Below, piece by piece: positions 7,798-15,312 of a stretch of 33,811 nt of DNA. The notes beneath the pieces were generated by a model. The model did not search any database. It was not told the origin of the DNA and saw only the letters and a program-made list of their open reading frames with translations. Every line of letters begins with the position of its first letter. The first letter of the stretch is position 1. A program made the translations under genes and the position numbers. Source of the stretch: Deltaproteobacteria bacterium. GTDB lineage: Bacteria > Myxococcota_A > UBA9160 > SZUA-336. Location of the stretch: the NCBI GenBank assembly GCA_029261895.1, contig JAJDAK010000020.1:1-33811 (forward strand), read 5' to 3'.

Positions 7798-8702
7798 GAC
7801 GACTTCAGCAGCTCCGGGTTTCGCGCACGAACCAGGCGTTGAATACCTTCGCGCCACGGCACCTCGGTCTTACCGAGCAGCCGATGCATCTTGTCCATGT
7901 CCATCCGCAAACTTCCGAGCGCGCGATCGGTGTATTCAAACTTCGGCTCTAATCCCGTGAGCTCGCCCAGATACGCGCACCAATCCTCGATACTCACCTC
8001 TTCGCTGCCGCCCCAATTCAACACGGTGGCCGGCGTTGAGGCGATCTCGATTAGTTTCGGGATCTGGCGAATGTAATCGTCTTCGTGAATTGGATTGTAG
8101 ATATTCGGTCGATCGGAATGCAGCACGATCGGAGTGCCGGAATTCATCATCAGCAGATGAAACCAAGGCCACCCGCCGTTGTCACCATACGGAACACTGA
8201 AACGCGCAATCGTCGTGGGGAGTTTCCATTGCTGCGCGACATAACGAGCCATCGACTCTGCGGCAATCTTGCAGATGCTATAGGTCGGGAACATCACGCG
8301 GTGATTGTCGCCCAATGGATCGGTTTCACTGAGTGACTTGTGACCCGCGTATTCATAAACCGCACCCGACGAACAATGAAGCAGTGCTTTTGCGCGGCGA
8401 CAGTGATGCATCAGGTGACCCAAACCCTCCACATTCGCCGCCATGTCGTAATCGAAATTTCCCGTTTTGACAACCGCAAAGTTGAGAACCAAAGTGACAT
8501 CATCAGGAACAACGCCGAGGTCTGGTTCTGCGAGATCCACCGCCAACGGTTGGACGCCGATAGACTCGAGGCGATCGCGATCCTGCTGCTTACTCAACCG
8601 CGCCAGTCCATACACTTCGTTCGATTTCGCCAACTTCTCAGCCAGCGGGAACGCAACCTGACTCGTCGGGCCGGTGATCAGAATTTTTTCGCGGGTCAGC
8701 AT
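7794..8702 (-). CDS. NAD(P)-dependent epimerase/dehydratase (extended SDR)
   Basis: A 302-residue extended short-chain dehydrogenase. The nucleotide-binding start ILITGPTSQVAFPL is a variant of the GxxGxxG motif in which the second and third glycines are not conserved. The catalytic YxxxK is Y141-K145 in YSICK, with S111/S112 as the serine. The ATG at 8702 overlaps the upstream SDR stop (TGATG). An in-frame TTG one codon earlier is a less likely start. The family acts on sugar nucleotides, but also on sterols and other carbonyls; given the operon partners the last is plausible, without direct evidence. Confidence 0.88.
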   Translation of the reverse strand: MLTREKILITGPTSQVAFPLAEKLAKSNEVYGLARLSKQQDRDRLESIGVQPLAVDLAEPDLGVVPDDVTLVLNFAVVKTGNFDYDMAANVEGLGHLMHHCRRAKALLHCSSGAVYEYAGHKSLSETDPLGDNHRVMFPTYSICKIAAESMARYVAQQWKLPTTIARFSVPYGDNGGWPWFHLLMMNSGTPIVLHSDRPNIYNPIHEDDYIRQIPKLIEIASTPATVLNWGGSEEVSIEDWCAYLGELTGLEPKFEYTDRALGSLRMDMDKMHRLLGKTEVPWREGIQRLVRARNPELLKSS

Positions 8703-9451
8703 CAACTCAGCATCGCGCCATCGATGCGAATTTCTTCACCGTTGATATGACACGCATCCTCAGACGCCAAAAACGCAATCGTGCTGGCTACGGTTTCAGG
8801 GCCACGCGCCTTGTCTAGCGGTAACAATCGCTGTAGCAAACTCGAATCAAATCCCTCGGGCAAAACCGAGCGCGAGGTCATCGGCGTCTTAATCGAGCCT
8901 GGGCAAACCGCGTTTGCGCGAAGACCCTTCTTCCCGAATTCGATGGCGAAGGTACGGGTCATCGCAGATACACCGCCCTTGGACGCTGCATACGCGGCGC
9001 TCCAGGGTGCACCCGCCAACGCAGCCGTGGATGACGTATTCACAATATTACCGCTGCTCTCGAGCAAATGAGGTAACGCCGCCTGGCACATCAGGAACGT
9101 ACCGGTGAGATTGACACTCAGAATCTTATTCCAGGTTTCGAGACTGGCGACTTCCGTCGGCTCCATCTTAAGGATGCCCGCAACATTGAGCAGTACGTCG
9201 AGCCGACCAAAGCGATCAACGCAAGCTTGCACCGCGGACTTCGCTTGACCGGGATCGCTCACATCGCAAACATGAGCCGTCGCTTCAGTACCGTGTGTTT
9301 CGGCTTCTTTCACCGTCTGCTCAACTGCTTCGGCCTGCAGATCGGTGCAAAATAGCTTCGCACCTTCCTCCGCGAGTCGCAGTGCGGTCGCGCGGCCGAT
9401 TCCGGATGCTGCACCCGTGATGAGCACGACTTTTTCTTCAAAGCGTCGCAT
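8702..9451 (-). CDS. Classical SDR family oxidoreductase
   Basis: A 249-residue classical short-chain dehydrogenase. The cofactor motif TGAASGIG is at residues 12-19, NVAG at 89-92, and the catalytic set is S141, Y154 and K158 in YAASKGG. The acidic D37 after the second strand suggests NAD preference. The C-terminus INGEEIRIDGAMLS is typical of the family. It is translationally coupled to the epimerase-like gene downstream and lies 11 bp after the EthD-like gene. The substrate is unknown. Confidence 0.94.
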   Translation of the reverse strand: MRRFEEKVVLITGAASGIGRATALRLAEEGAKLFCTDLQAEAVEQTVKEAETHGTEATAHVCDVSDPGQAKSAVQACVDRFGRLDVLLNVAGILKMEPTEVASLETWNKILSVNLTGTFLMCQAALPHLLESSGNIVNTSSTAALAGAPWSAAYAASKGGVSAMTRTFAIEFGKKGLRANAVCPGSIKTPMTSRSVLPEGFDSSLLQRLLPLDKARGPETVASTIAFLASEDACHINGEEIRIDGAMLS

Positions 9452-9462
9452 AGATCCCTCTC

Positions 9463-10185
9463 TTAGCTTTTGACGAAGTATTCAGACATCGTCGTGGTAT
9501 GAATTCGTTCCAGGTCGAGAAAAGCCGTCACACTCTCCAACATCGTTTTGATGTTTGCACCGAGTGTTTCCTGAGATCCGTTCGCACCATAGAAGAGCAT
9601 GGGATTCGTAATCACTTCGGCCGATGCCCACGACTCTTCGACAATGCCTCGATACGGCGGCGCCTCCGCGGTCAACGCTCGCACGACTTCGTTGCGCACG
9701 TAGCGCGTTCGCGGTTGCATCTCTTCGGACATCGGTGACTGCGTACCGTGCCAATGAGCGATCCACTGCGCTTGAGTCATGCGCTCGGGCCGCTCCATCA
9801 ATGTCACGACCGTTATGCCAGGTGAGCGCTCGCCATCGGGCCAATCGCGCGGCTTTGCATGACGATTGCCACCGTAGTCCATGTAGAGCGATTCGCTCAC
9901 GAGATAGGCATCGACGTCTGCACCGAATTCTCGAATCGTCTGCTCGAGTGCGTCCCGACGATCAACACAGTCCAAGAAGAACGACACTTGGGCCGCAAGC
10001 TCGCGCGAACCCGGCGGGGTCGGAGTCGGCGCGGGTGCGCTCGCGCCTGAATCATTGAAGTTCATCGCCAATTGGGTCGCACCGCTCTCAATGAGCTTCG
10101 GTGCGGCATCACGAAGCAAAGCGTCGCGTAATTTATCGGCGTCCAATTCGTTCGACGCCCACAGCAGGTAGACAAGCTTTTCCAT
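9463..10185 (-). CDS. EthD-like dimeric alpha-beta barrel protein (leftward paralogue)
   Basis: A 240-residue protein. The C-terminal half carries an EthD-like segment, AHWHGTQSPM followed by TRYVRNEVVRAL, as in small proteins that support ring-cleaving or P450 systems. The N-terminal half (MEKLVYLLWASN...) looks like a second ferredoxin-like unit, so the protein may be a tandem barrel. A Pro/Ala-rich insert (about residues 48-60) separates strands and is absent from the paralogue. It is the first gene of the operon with SDR, epimerase and LLM genes. A highly similar gene starts 53 bp away in the opposite direction. The function is inferred from fold and context only. Confidence 0.72.
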   Translation of the reverse strand: MEKLVYLLWASNELDADKLRDALLRDAAPKLIESGATQLAMNFNDSGASAPAPTPTPPGSRELAAQVSFFLDCVDRRDALEQTIREFGADVDAYLVSESLYMDYGGNRHAKPRDWPDGERSPGITVVTLMERPERMTQAQWIAHWHGTQSPMSEEMQPRTRYVRNEVVRALTAEAPPYRGIVEESWASAEVITNPMLFYGANGSQETLGANIKTMLESVTAFLDLERIHTTTMSEYFVKS

Positions 10186-10238
10186 CGAGGCCTTCCGGCC
10201 GGTATTATAGGGCCAATCGTAATTTAAGGAGACCGCTG
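10186..10238. promoter_or_regulatory. Divergent promoter region between two EthD-like paralogues
   Basis: Only 53 bp separate the two start codons. The region contains GGCC-rich inverted stretches around 10191-10213 and an AT-rich TATTAT segment at about 10202-10207 that could serve as a -10 element. AAGGAG at 10226-10231 is the Shine-Dalgarno site of the rightward gene. Such compact spacing suggests shared regulation. No regulator site could be assigned. Confidence 0.4.
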
Positions 10239-10922
10239 GTGGAGAAGCTCATCTACCTGCTGTGGAAGAAACCCGAAGACACAATCGAGGACTTCCGTAG
10301 GCGATTGCTCGATGAGCAAGCCGAGAAGCTGCTCGCCGGGGGAGCGACACGACTTAGCGTCGAAGTTGCAGACTTGGGGGAGCGAGCGCAGGGAAGTCCG
10401 TTGTTCATCGGCGAAGGCCGAACGCTCTCCGGGGCGGTATCGCTGTGGCTTGAATGCCTGGACGATCGTACCTCGATCGAAACCACGTTGACTTCGATCT
10501 GCAGTCGAAAGCATGGATATCTCGTTACCGAGTCGATACCACGTGCCGATCATGATCGCGATTGGCCCGACGGCGAAACGAGCCCCGGCGTTACCGTTTT
10601 TACGTTCTTCCCCAAGCCGGACCGAGTCGACGATGCGACGTTTTTCGAGCGCTGGCACGGCTCCCACACACCGCTCTCATTGGAAATCCACCCGCTATGG
10701 GCGTATGTGCGCAACGCAGTGGCTCGACCGGTTACCGATGGGGCGCCACCTTATCGCGCGATCGTCGTCGAACGTTTTAGAGAGCTCGATGATGTACTCG
10801 ATCCGATGCGCTTCTTTGGATCAAAGGATGCCATCGGTCGCATCATGGCTGACCTCCAGACCTTCGTTGATATGGATCAAGCCCATACAGCGCTAATGAC
10901 GCAAACTATCGTTCGTAGTTAG
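10239..10922 (+). CDS. EthD-like dimeric alpha-beta barrel protein (rightward paralogue)
   Basis: A 227-residue paralogue of the leftward neighbour. It starts at GTG 10239, 7 nt after AAGGAG; upstream in-frame starts lie inside the divergent gene. The two proteins align throughout: both begin [MV]EKL[VI]YLLW, share DWPDGE-SPG and R/HWHG motifs, YVRN, and a PPYR[GA]IV segment near the end. The pattern suggests a tandem barrel with a C-terminal EthD-like unit. Its stop overlaps the convergent ahpC stop (TTAG). The function is unknown; a role with the neighbouring oxidoreductases is inferred. Confidence 0.72.
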   Translation: MEKLIYLLWKKPEDTIEDFRRRLLDEQAEKLLAGGATRLSVEVADLGERAQGSPLFIGEGRTLSGAVSLWLECLDDRTSIETTLTSICSRKHGYLVTESIPRADHDRDWPDGETSPGVTVFTFFPKPDRVDDATFFERWHGSHTPLSLEIHPLWAYVRNAVARPVTDGAPPYRAIVVERFRELDDVLDPMRFFGSKDAIGRIMADLQTFVDMDQAHTALMTQTIVRS

Positions 10923-11449
10923 GACGCCTGCAGCGTCGCTTCACCGGGGCGCCAATTGCACGGGCAGAGTTCGCGGGTTTGAAGGGCGGCGAGTACGCGC
11001 AACACTTCGGCCGGATTCCGACCCACATCAAGATCGTTCACGGAGACGAAGCAGATGCGGCCCTCTGGGTTGACGATAAACGTCGCGCGCAAGCAAACAC
11101 CTTCGTCCCGGTCGAGAATGCCAAGATCATCTGAAAGTTCGCGCTTGATATCCGAAAGCATTGGGAACGGCAGATCCTTCAGATCGGGATGTTGTTCTCG
11201 CCAGGCACGGTGAACAAATTCGCTGTCCGTACTCAGACCCAAGAGCTGGGCGTTGCGCTGAGCGAACTCAGACTCGAGGACGCCGAACGCGGCGATTTCG
11301 GTCGGACAGACGAACGTAAAATCCTTGGGCCATGAGAAAACCACCCGCCAACGGTCCGGGAAGCTCATTTGATTGAACGACTCAAAATCACCGGTTGTAG
11401 CTACGCCTGTCAGATCGAAGTGCGGGAAGCGATCGCCAACTGTTTTCAT
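10919..11449 (-). CDS. ahpC: AhpC-type 2-Cys peroxiredoxin
   Basis: A 176-residue peroxiredoxin begun at the ATG giving MKTVGDRFPHF; AGAAGGAG lies upstream. The peroxidatic cysteine is C48 in DFTFVCPTE. The C-terminal motif ELCPCNW has cysteines at 162 and 164, like the AhpD-linked AhpC of mycobacteria rather than the AhpF-linked enterobacterial type. It reduces hydrogen peroxide and organic peroxides. No ahpD is in the window. It is divergent from oxyR, a classic arrangement that implies OxyR control through the shared 96-bp intergenic region. Confidence 0.92.
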   Translation of the reverse strand: MKTVGDRFPHFDLTGVATTGDFESFNQMSFPDRWRVVFSWPKDFTFVCPTEIAAFGVLESEFAQRNAQLLGLSTDSEFVHRAWREQHPDLKDLPFPMLSDIKRELSDDLGILDRDEGVCLRATFIVNPEGRICFVSVNDLDVGRNPAEVLRVLAALQTRELCPCNWRPGEATLQAS

Positions 11450-11502
11450 CGAAGAGTCTCCTTCTACGGGGTACAAGAAGAACGATCGGCTTCATTCAGT
11501 AA

Positions 11503-11519
11503 TAATTCCAATTGAATTA
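11503..11519. promoter_or_regulatory. Inverted repeat, probable OxyR operator between ahpC and oxyR
   Basis: TAATTC and GAATTA form a perfect 6-bp inverted repeat with a 5-bp spacer, in the AT-rich centre of the ahpC-oxyR intergenic region. LysR-type regulators recognise interrupted dyads with a T-N11-A core. A TTGAAT at 11512-11517 and TAAATT near 11535 could be the oxyR -35 and -10 elements, which would let OxyR repress its own gene. The site is predicted from position and symmetry. Confidence 0.55.
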
Positions 11520-11545
11520 AAACACTTCTGTGATAAATTTTACCT

Positions 11546-12448
11546 ATGAGACCTTCAATTCGGCAACTCGAGTACGCGGTCGCCTTGGCGGACGCGCTGC
11601 ATTTCGGGCACGCAGCCAAGGCTTGTGCGGTATCGCAACCTGGGTTGAGCACCCAGCTACAACTGCTTGAAGAAGAACTCGGTGTCCAACTCTTCGAACG
11701 CTCTAAGCGTCGGGTAAGCATCACTTCCGCCGGCGCAAGCGTCATCGAGCGTGCGCGGGATGTGTTGCGCGCATCCGACGAACTCGTGCATGCCGCCCGG
11801 GCAAGCCAGGGCACCCTCGTCGGGCCACTACACCTTGGCGTCATTCCTACCGTAGCACCCTATCTTCTCCCTCATTGGCTCCCGATCGTCCGGCGTGCGT
11901 TTCCACAGCTCAAGCTCATACTCCGCGAAGATCAAACGCACCGTCTTGTTCATGATCTCGGGATCGGAAAGGTAGAGATTCTGCTACTCGCGCTTCCGAT
12001 CGATGACGAGGGCATCGAGTCGATGGATCTGTTTGAAGAGCCATTTCTGATTGCCGCACCAAAGACACACCGGCTCGCAAAGCAACCGATCCATCCCGTG
12101 GCTGACTCGGTGTTGGAAAGCGAAGCCGTACTGCTGCTTGAAGACGGCCATTGCCTACGTGATCAAGCGCTTTCCGTTTGTGGGCGTGTGGGCGCGAGCG
12201 AGGCAGAGGATCTACGTGCATCCAGTCTGACAACGTTGATTCAAATGGTGGCGCACGGCTGGGGCATCACGCTGCTTCCTGCAAGCGCAGCAATCGATGC
12301 AAAGCGCGTCAAAGATCTCCGCTTGATTCCATTTCGAAAGCCTGCGCCCAGTCGAAGGATCGGTCTGGTTTGGCGCAAAACATCTGCCCGGAAGAACGAG
12401 TTTCTCGAACTCGGCGCGTTGCTTAGGGAGAATCTTCCGAAACTATAG
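11546..12448 (+). CDS. oxyR: Peroxide-sensing LysR family regulator OxyR
   Basis: A 300-residue LysR regulator. The N-terminal winged helix includes FGHAAKACAVSQPGLSTQL (20-38). The redox switch is conserved: C203 and C212 in LEDGHCLRDQALSVC, with the same 9-residue spacing as E. coli C199 and C208. Hydrogen peroxide oxidises this pair to a disulfide and activates the protein. It is divergent from ahpC, its most likely target. The 3' end overlaps the convergent CheX-like gene by 26 bp. Confidence 0.93.
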   Translation: MRPSIRQLEYAVALADALHFGHAAKACAVSQPGLSTQLQLLEEELGVQLFERSKRRVSITSAGASVIERARDVLRASDELVHAARASQGTLVGPLHLGVIPTVAPYLLPHWLPIVRRAFPQLKLILREDQTHRLVHDLGIGKVEILLLALPIDDEGIESMDLFEEPFLIAAPKTHRLAKQPIHPVADSVLESEAVLLLEDGHCLRDQALSVCGRVGASEAEDLRASSLTTLIQMVAHGWGITLLPASAAIDAKRVKDLRLIPFRKPAPSRRIGLVWRKTSARKNEFLELGALLRENLPKL

Positions 12449-12947
12449 CGGCAGGCGAGGCCGAACGCGCCATACTGAGGTATAGCTCTAGATTCTCGCC
12501 ATCGAGTTTTAGGGTCACCAACGCGTATGGGCCCGGAGCCTTTTCCTGCATCGTTTCCACGTCATCACTGAGTGCAATGACCGGAATATCAAGACTGAAA
12601 GAAACGTCGAGCTCCGCGGCGCGGGTTTTCAAGCCACCGCTGACGATATTCGCAACTTCGCCGAGTGCATCGCGCACATCTTCATCACAGAGATCCTCTG
12701 ATGCCTCCATCATCAGCATCCGACGCGCGATTTTCTGAGCGACCTTCATCGATGCATTGATCCAGACGCCACCTTCACAGTCGCCCTGAAGTCCAACGAA
12801 CGCAGCAGCCTCATCATCGGGCGGTTGCTGATCGATAACCGTAATCCCACCAGGAACAATTGCAGAATACCCAGCCATCGTACCCAAGAGCTCAACCGCC
12901 GCATCAACGGCTTGCTCTCCCAGTCGACTCAGCTCGATTTCCGACAC
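12423..12947 (-). CDS. CheX/CheC-family phosphatase-like protein
   Basis: A 174-residue protein when started at GTG 12947, which is preceded 4 nt away by GGAGGGG. A longer in-frame ORF to 13013 contains an ATG (12983) without a good ribosome site. The segment DALGEVANIVSGGLKT carries the E97-x-x-N100 catalytic pair of CheX/CheC CheY-P phosphatases; only one such motif is present, as in CheX. It probably dephosphorylates a receiver domain. Two stand-alone receivers and two receiver-kinase hybrids are encoded 1.5-5 kb away and are candidate partners, which is inference. Confidence 0.82.
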   Translation of the reverse strand: MSEIELSRLGEQAVDAAVELLGTMAGYSAIVPGGITVIDQQPPDDEAAAFVGLQGDCEGGVWINASMKVAQKIARRMLMMEASEDLCDEDVRDALGEVANIVSGGLKTRAAELDVSFSLDIPVIALSDDVETMQEKAPGPYALVTLKLDGENLELYLSMARSASPAAIVSEDSP

Positions 12948-13090
12948 TTGTCCCCTCCGTGGGCTCCGATACTTGATATCCATCGAGGAGAATCTGCCAG
13001 GACTTGAACCCATACTGAGCCACTACAAACTCCGATCGGTCGATAAAGGCAGCAGCTGTGCAAGCCGAAGTGTCTAGGTGGAGGGACACG

Positions 13091-14473
13091 ATGTCTTACG
13101 ACTTACTCGTCATTGGGGCTGGACCCGCGGGCTGGTCCGCTGCACTTCAGGGCGCAAAGCTTGGCCTGAATGTCGCGGTCGCAGAAAACAGCGGGGTTCT
13201 TGGCGGCGCCTGCGTGCACACCGGGACGCTTCCGAGCAAGACACTCCGACACACGATTCTGCAGTTGATCGCAATGCGCCGTGCTTCACACATAGGCATT
13301 CATTCGACTCACTTGCGTCCGTTGACCATTCAGGACCTGATGGGTCCAAAGAATTCGGTCATTGAAAACCATCAGCAGACGATCCGCTCGTTCTTCGATC
13401 GCAATAAGATCAAAGTTCTGAACGGTACGGCGTCATTCGTCGCGCCACAGGAAGTTCGCATCGTAACGCGGGAATCTGAGGAAACGGTGCACGCGAAAAA
13501 CATCGTCATTGCGACGGGCAGCCGACCGCGAAGACCTAGCTCTGTGCCATTCGACGACCGAGTCATTTGCGACAGCGACACGATTCTCGACTTGGATACG
13601 ATCCCGCGCAGCATGGCGGTCATGGGCGGCGGAGTCATCGGTTGTGAGTATGCTTGCATGTTCGCCGCAGTCGGCGTGAAAGTCAGTTTGATTGATCGAC
13701 GACAGACCCTGCTTCGTTTCCTAGACGAAGACATGCTTGCTGCGCTCTCGCATAGCATGCGTCGCATGGGAGTACGCCTGTACCTTGGCGAAGATGTGCA
13801 GAACATTGACGTGGTACTCAAAGATCGCATCCCCACCGCTGCGATCGGATTTGCAAGTGGACGTAGTATTCGAGTAGATCGCGTTATGGTTGCCGCGGGG
13901 CGCGAATCAAGCACCACAGCGCTCAACCTTGATCGTGTCGGCATTCCGACCGATGAAACCGGGCTCATCAAGGTCGACGAGCATCATCGAACAACGACTG
14001 ACAATATCTATGCCGTTGGCGATGTGATTGGATTTCCCGCGCTCGCCTCAACGAGCATGCATCAAGGGCGACTCGCCGTGCTTCACGCCGCGGGCATGGC
14101 AGCGCCCAGCGAGCGAGCATTGCCGGTCGCGATTTACACGATCCCAGAAATATCCTTTATAGGCGTGACTGAACAAGAATGTCGTGACCAGGAGATTCCG
14201 TATGAGGTCGGATTTGCGCGCTACGGCGAAACACCACGCGGTCAGATCCAGGGCGATGCGGACGGCCAGCTAAAACTGATCTTTCGGCGTGACAATCAAC
14301 GAATCATCGGGGTTCACCTGATCGGACAGTCGTCGAGCGAATTGGTTCATATCGGAATGATCTTGCTCAATACCAAGAGCACGCTGGACGAGATTCTCGC
14401 ATCCGTGTTTAACTACCCGACGATCTCTGAAGCCTATCGTATCGCCGCACTCGACGGCATCAATCGTCTCTAG
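13091..14473 (+). CDS. sthA: Soluble pyridine nucleotide transhydrogenase-like flavoprotein
   Basis: A 460-residue FAD/NAD(P) disulfide-reductase-family protein with a GGAGGGA site before the ATG. The N-terminal FAD fold has VIGAGPAGWSAA. The active-site region reads GGACVHTGTLPSKTLR: C41 is present but the second redox cysteine is replaced by T46, as in SthA rather than dihydrolipoamide dehydrogenase. The NAD(P) fold has AVMGGGVIGCEYA, the second FAD motif NIYAVGDVIG, and the dimer interface YTIPEISFIG. SthA-type enzymes exchange hydride between NADPH and NAD+ in the cytoplasm. The gene stands alone, divergent from the CheX-like gene. Confidence 0.9.
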   Translation: MSYDLLVIGAGPAGWSAALQGAKLGLNVAVAENSGVLGGACVHTGTLPSKTLRHTILQLIAMRRASHIGIHSTHLRPLTIQDLMGPKNSVIENHQQTIRSFFDRNKIKVLNGTASFVAPQEVRIVTRESEETVHAKNIVIATGSRPRRPSSVPFDDRVICDSDTILDLDTIPRSMAVMGGGVIGCEYACMFAAVGVKVSLIDRRQTLLRFLDEDMLAALSHSMRRMGVRLYLGEDVQNIDVVLKDRIPTAAIGFASGRSIRVDRVMVAAGRESSTTALNLDRVGIPTDETGLIKVDEHHRTTTDNIYAVGDVIGFPALASTSMHQGRLAVLHAAGMAAPSERALPVAIYTIPEISFIGVTEQECRDQEIPYEVGFARYGETPRGQIQGDADGQLKLIFRRDNQRIIGVHLIGQSSSELVHIGMILLNTKSTLDEILASVFNYPTISEAYRIAALDGINRL

Positions 14474-14497
14474 TCTGTCGGTCGAGAAATAGACTAG
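14470..14497. terminator. Inverted repeat containing both convergent stop codons, possible bidirectional terminator
   Basis: CTAGTCT (14470-14476) pairs with AGACTAG (14491-14497) around a 14-nt loop. The left arm contains the sthA TAG stop and the right arm contains the TAG stop of the convergent receiver gene. No clear T-run follows on either strand, so it may be a Rho-assisted or mRNA-end-protecting hairpin rather than a strong intrinsic terminator. Confidence 0.45.
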
Positions 14498-14901
14498 CGG
14501 GCTAGACGACCGAGAGCGCTCTCGATCTTCCAGATGACTTCTGCAGGCGGGAACGGTTTCTCGATAAACGAGTGAAATCCTGCATCCAGGCAGGCAACTT
14601 TGCGGTTCGGGTGCGCGGAGATCATGATCGCTGGCACCTCTTTCTTACCCGTAGCTTCGTAGATACGCTGCACGAGCTCGATTCCATCTACGTCTGGCAA
14701 TTGAAAATCCACCAGAAGAACATCGGGCGACACGTTTTCCACCGTTTCGAGAGCTTCAGCGCCCGATCCACACGTCACGATGTCGTAGTGACGTGCCAAG
14801 TGCAGGGACAGACCCTTCGCGACAAACACATCATCTTCGACCAACAAAATTGTTGCGGGTTCTTTGTCTAGCTCGTTGTCGTCGATTTCGATGGAATCCA
14901 C
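14494..14901 (-). CDS. Single-domain response regulator (CheY-like)
   Basis: A 135-residue receiver with an acidic N-terminal leader (about 16 residues). Phospho-acceptor D65 lies in VLLVDFQLPD, the acidic pair is in LLVEDD, and K115 is in FIEKPFPP. The usual switch threonine is a serine (MISAHP). There is no output domain. The start is GTG after GGAGG. It is the last gene of a leftward operon with another receiver and two receiver-kinase hybrids. Confidence 0.9.
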   Translation of the reverse strand: MDSIEIDDNELDKEPATILLVEDDVFVAKGLSLHLARHYDIVTCGSGAEALETVENVSPDVLLVDFQLPDVDGIELVQRIYEATGKKEVPAIMISAHPNRKVACLDAGFHSFIEKPFPPAEVIWKIESALGRLAR

Positions 14902-14924
14902 TCGAACCTCCGCGAGAGTACGTG

Positions 14925-15302
14925 CTAATCGGTACCGCTCAAGGCCTGCTGAATCATGTCCAGAAGTACTTGGTCATCCGCCGGCTTCTGCAAAAATGCG
15001 AACGCGCCGCCATCGAGCGCACGTCTTTCATTCTCCTGTGGATTACGGGCGCTTAGGACAATCACCGGTGTCGTCGCGCAGTCAGGAAAGTCCTTCAGGC
15101 GCTCAAGCACCACAAAGCCATCCCCTGCGGGTAGACCAATATCGAGAATGATCAGATCGGGCTTTTCATTCTTGATCGCAGCCGTCGCGCTCACACCATC
15201 GTGTGCAAAACACGTATCGTAGCCTGCGGCACGAAGGCGCGCATTGAGCGCCGTTCGTAGATCACGATCATCATCAACGATTAAAATTCTATGTTCGGCC
15301 AC
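14925..15302 (-). CDS. Single-domain response regulator (CheY-like)
   Basis: A 125-residue receiver. The acidic cluster is VDDD (9-12), D54 in LIILDIGLPAG is the phospho-acceptor, serine replaces threonine in VLSARN, and K106 lies in FLQKPADD. There is no output domain. The start is GTG with an upstream GGGAG. It lies 10 bp after the 524-residue hybrid kinase and 23 bp before the next receiver. It probably receives phosphate from the neighbouring kinases. Confidence 0.9.
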   Translation of the reverse strand: MAEHRILIVDDDRDLRTALNARLRAAGYDTCFAHDGVSATAAIKNEKPDLIILDIGLPAGDGFVVLERLKDFPDCATTPVIVLSARNPQENERRALDGGAFAFLQKPADDQVLLDMIQQALSGTD

Positions 15303-15312
15303 GATGCACTCC

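Noticed and set aside
13058..13090. Upstream start for the transhydrogenase giving 11 extra residues
   Set aside because: The ATG at 13091 has a GGAGGGA site and begins exactly at the family N-terminus.
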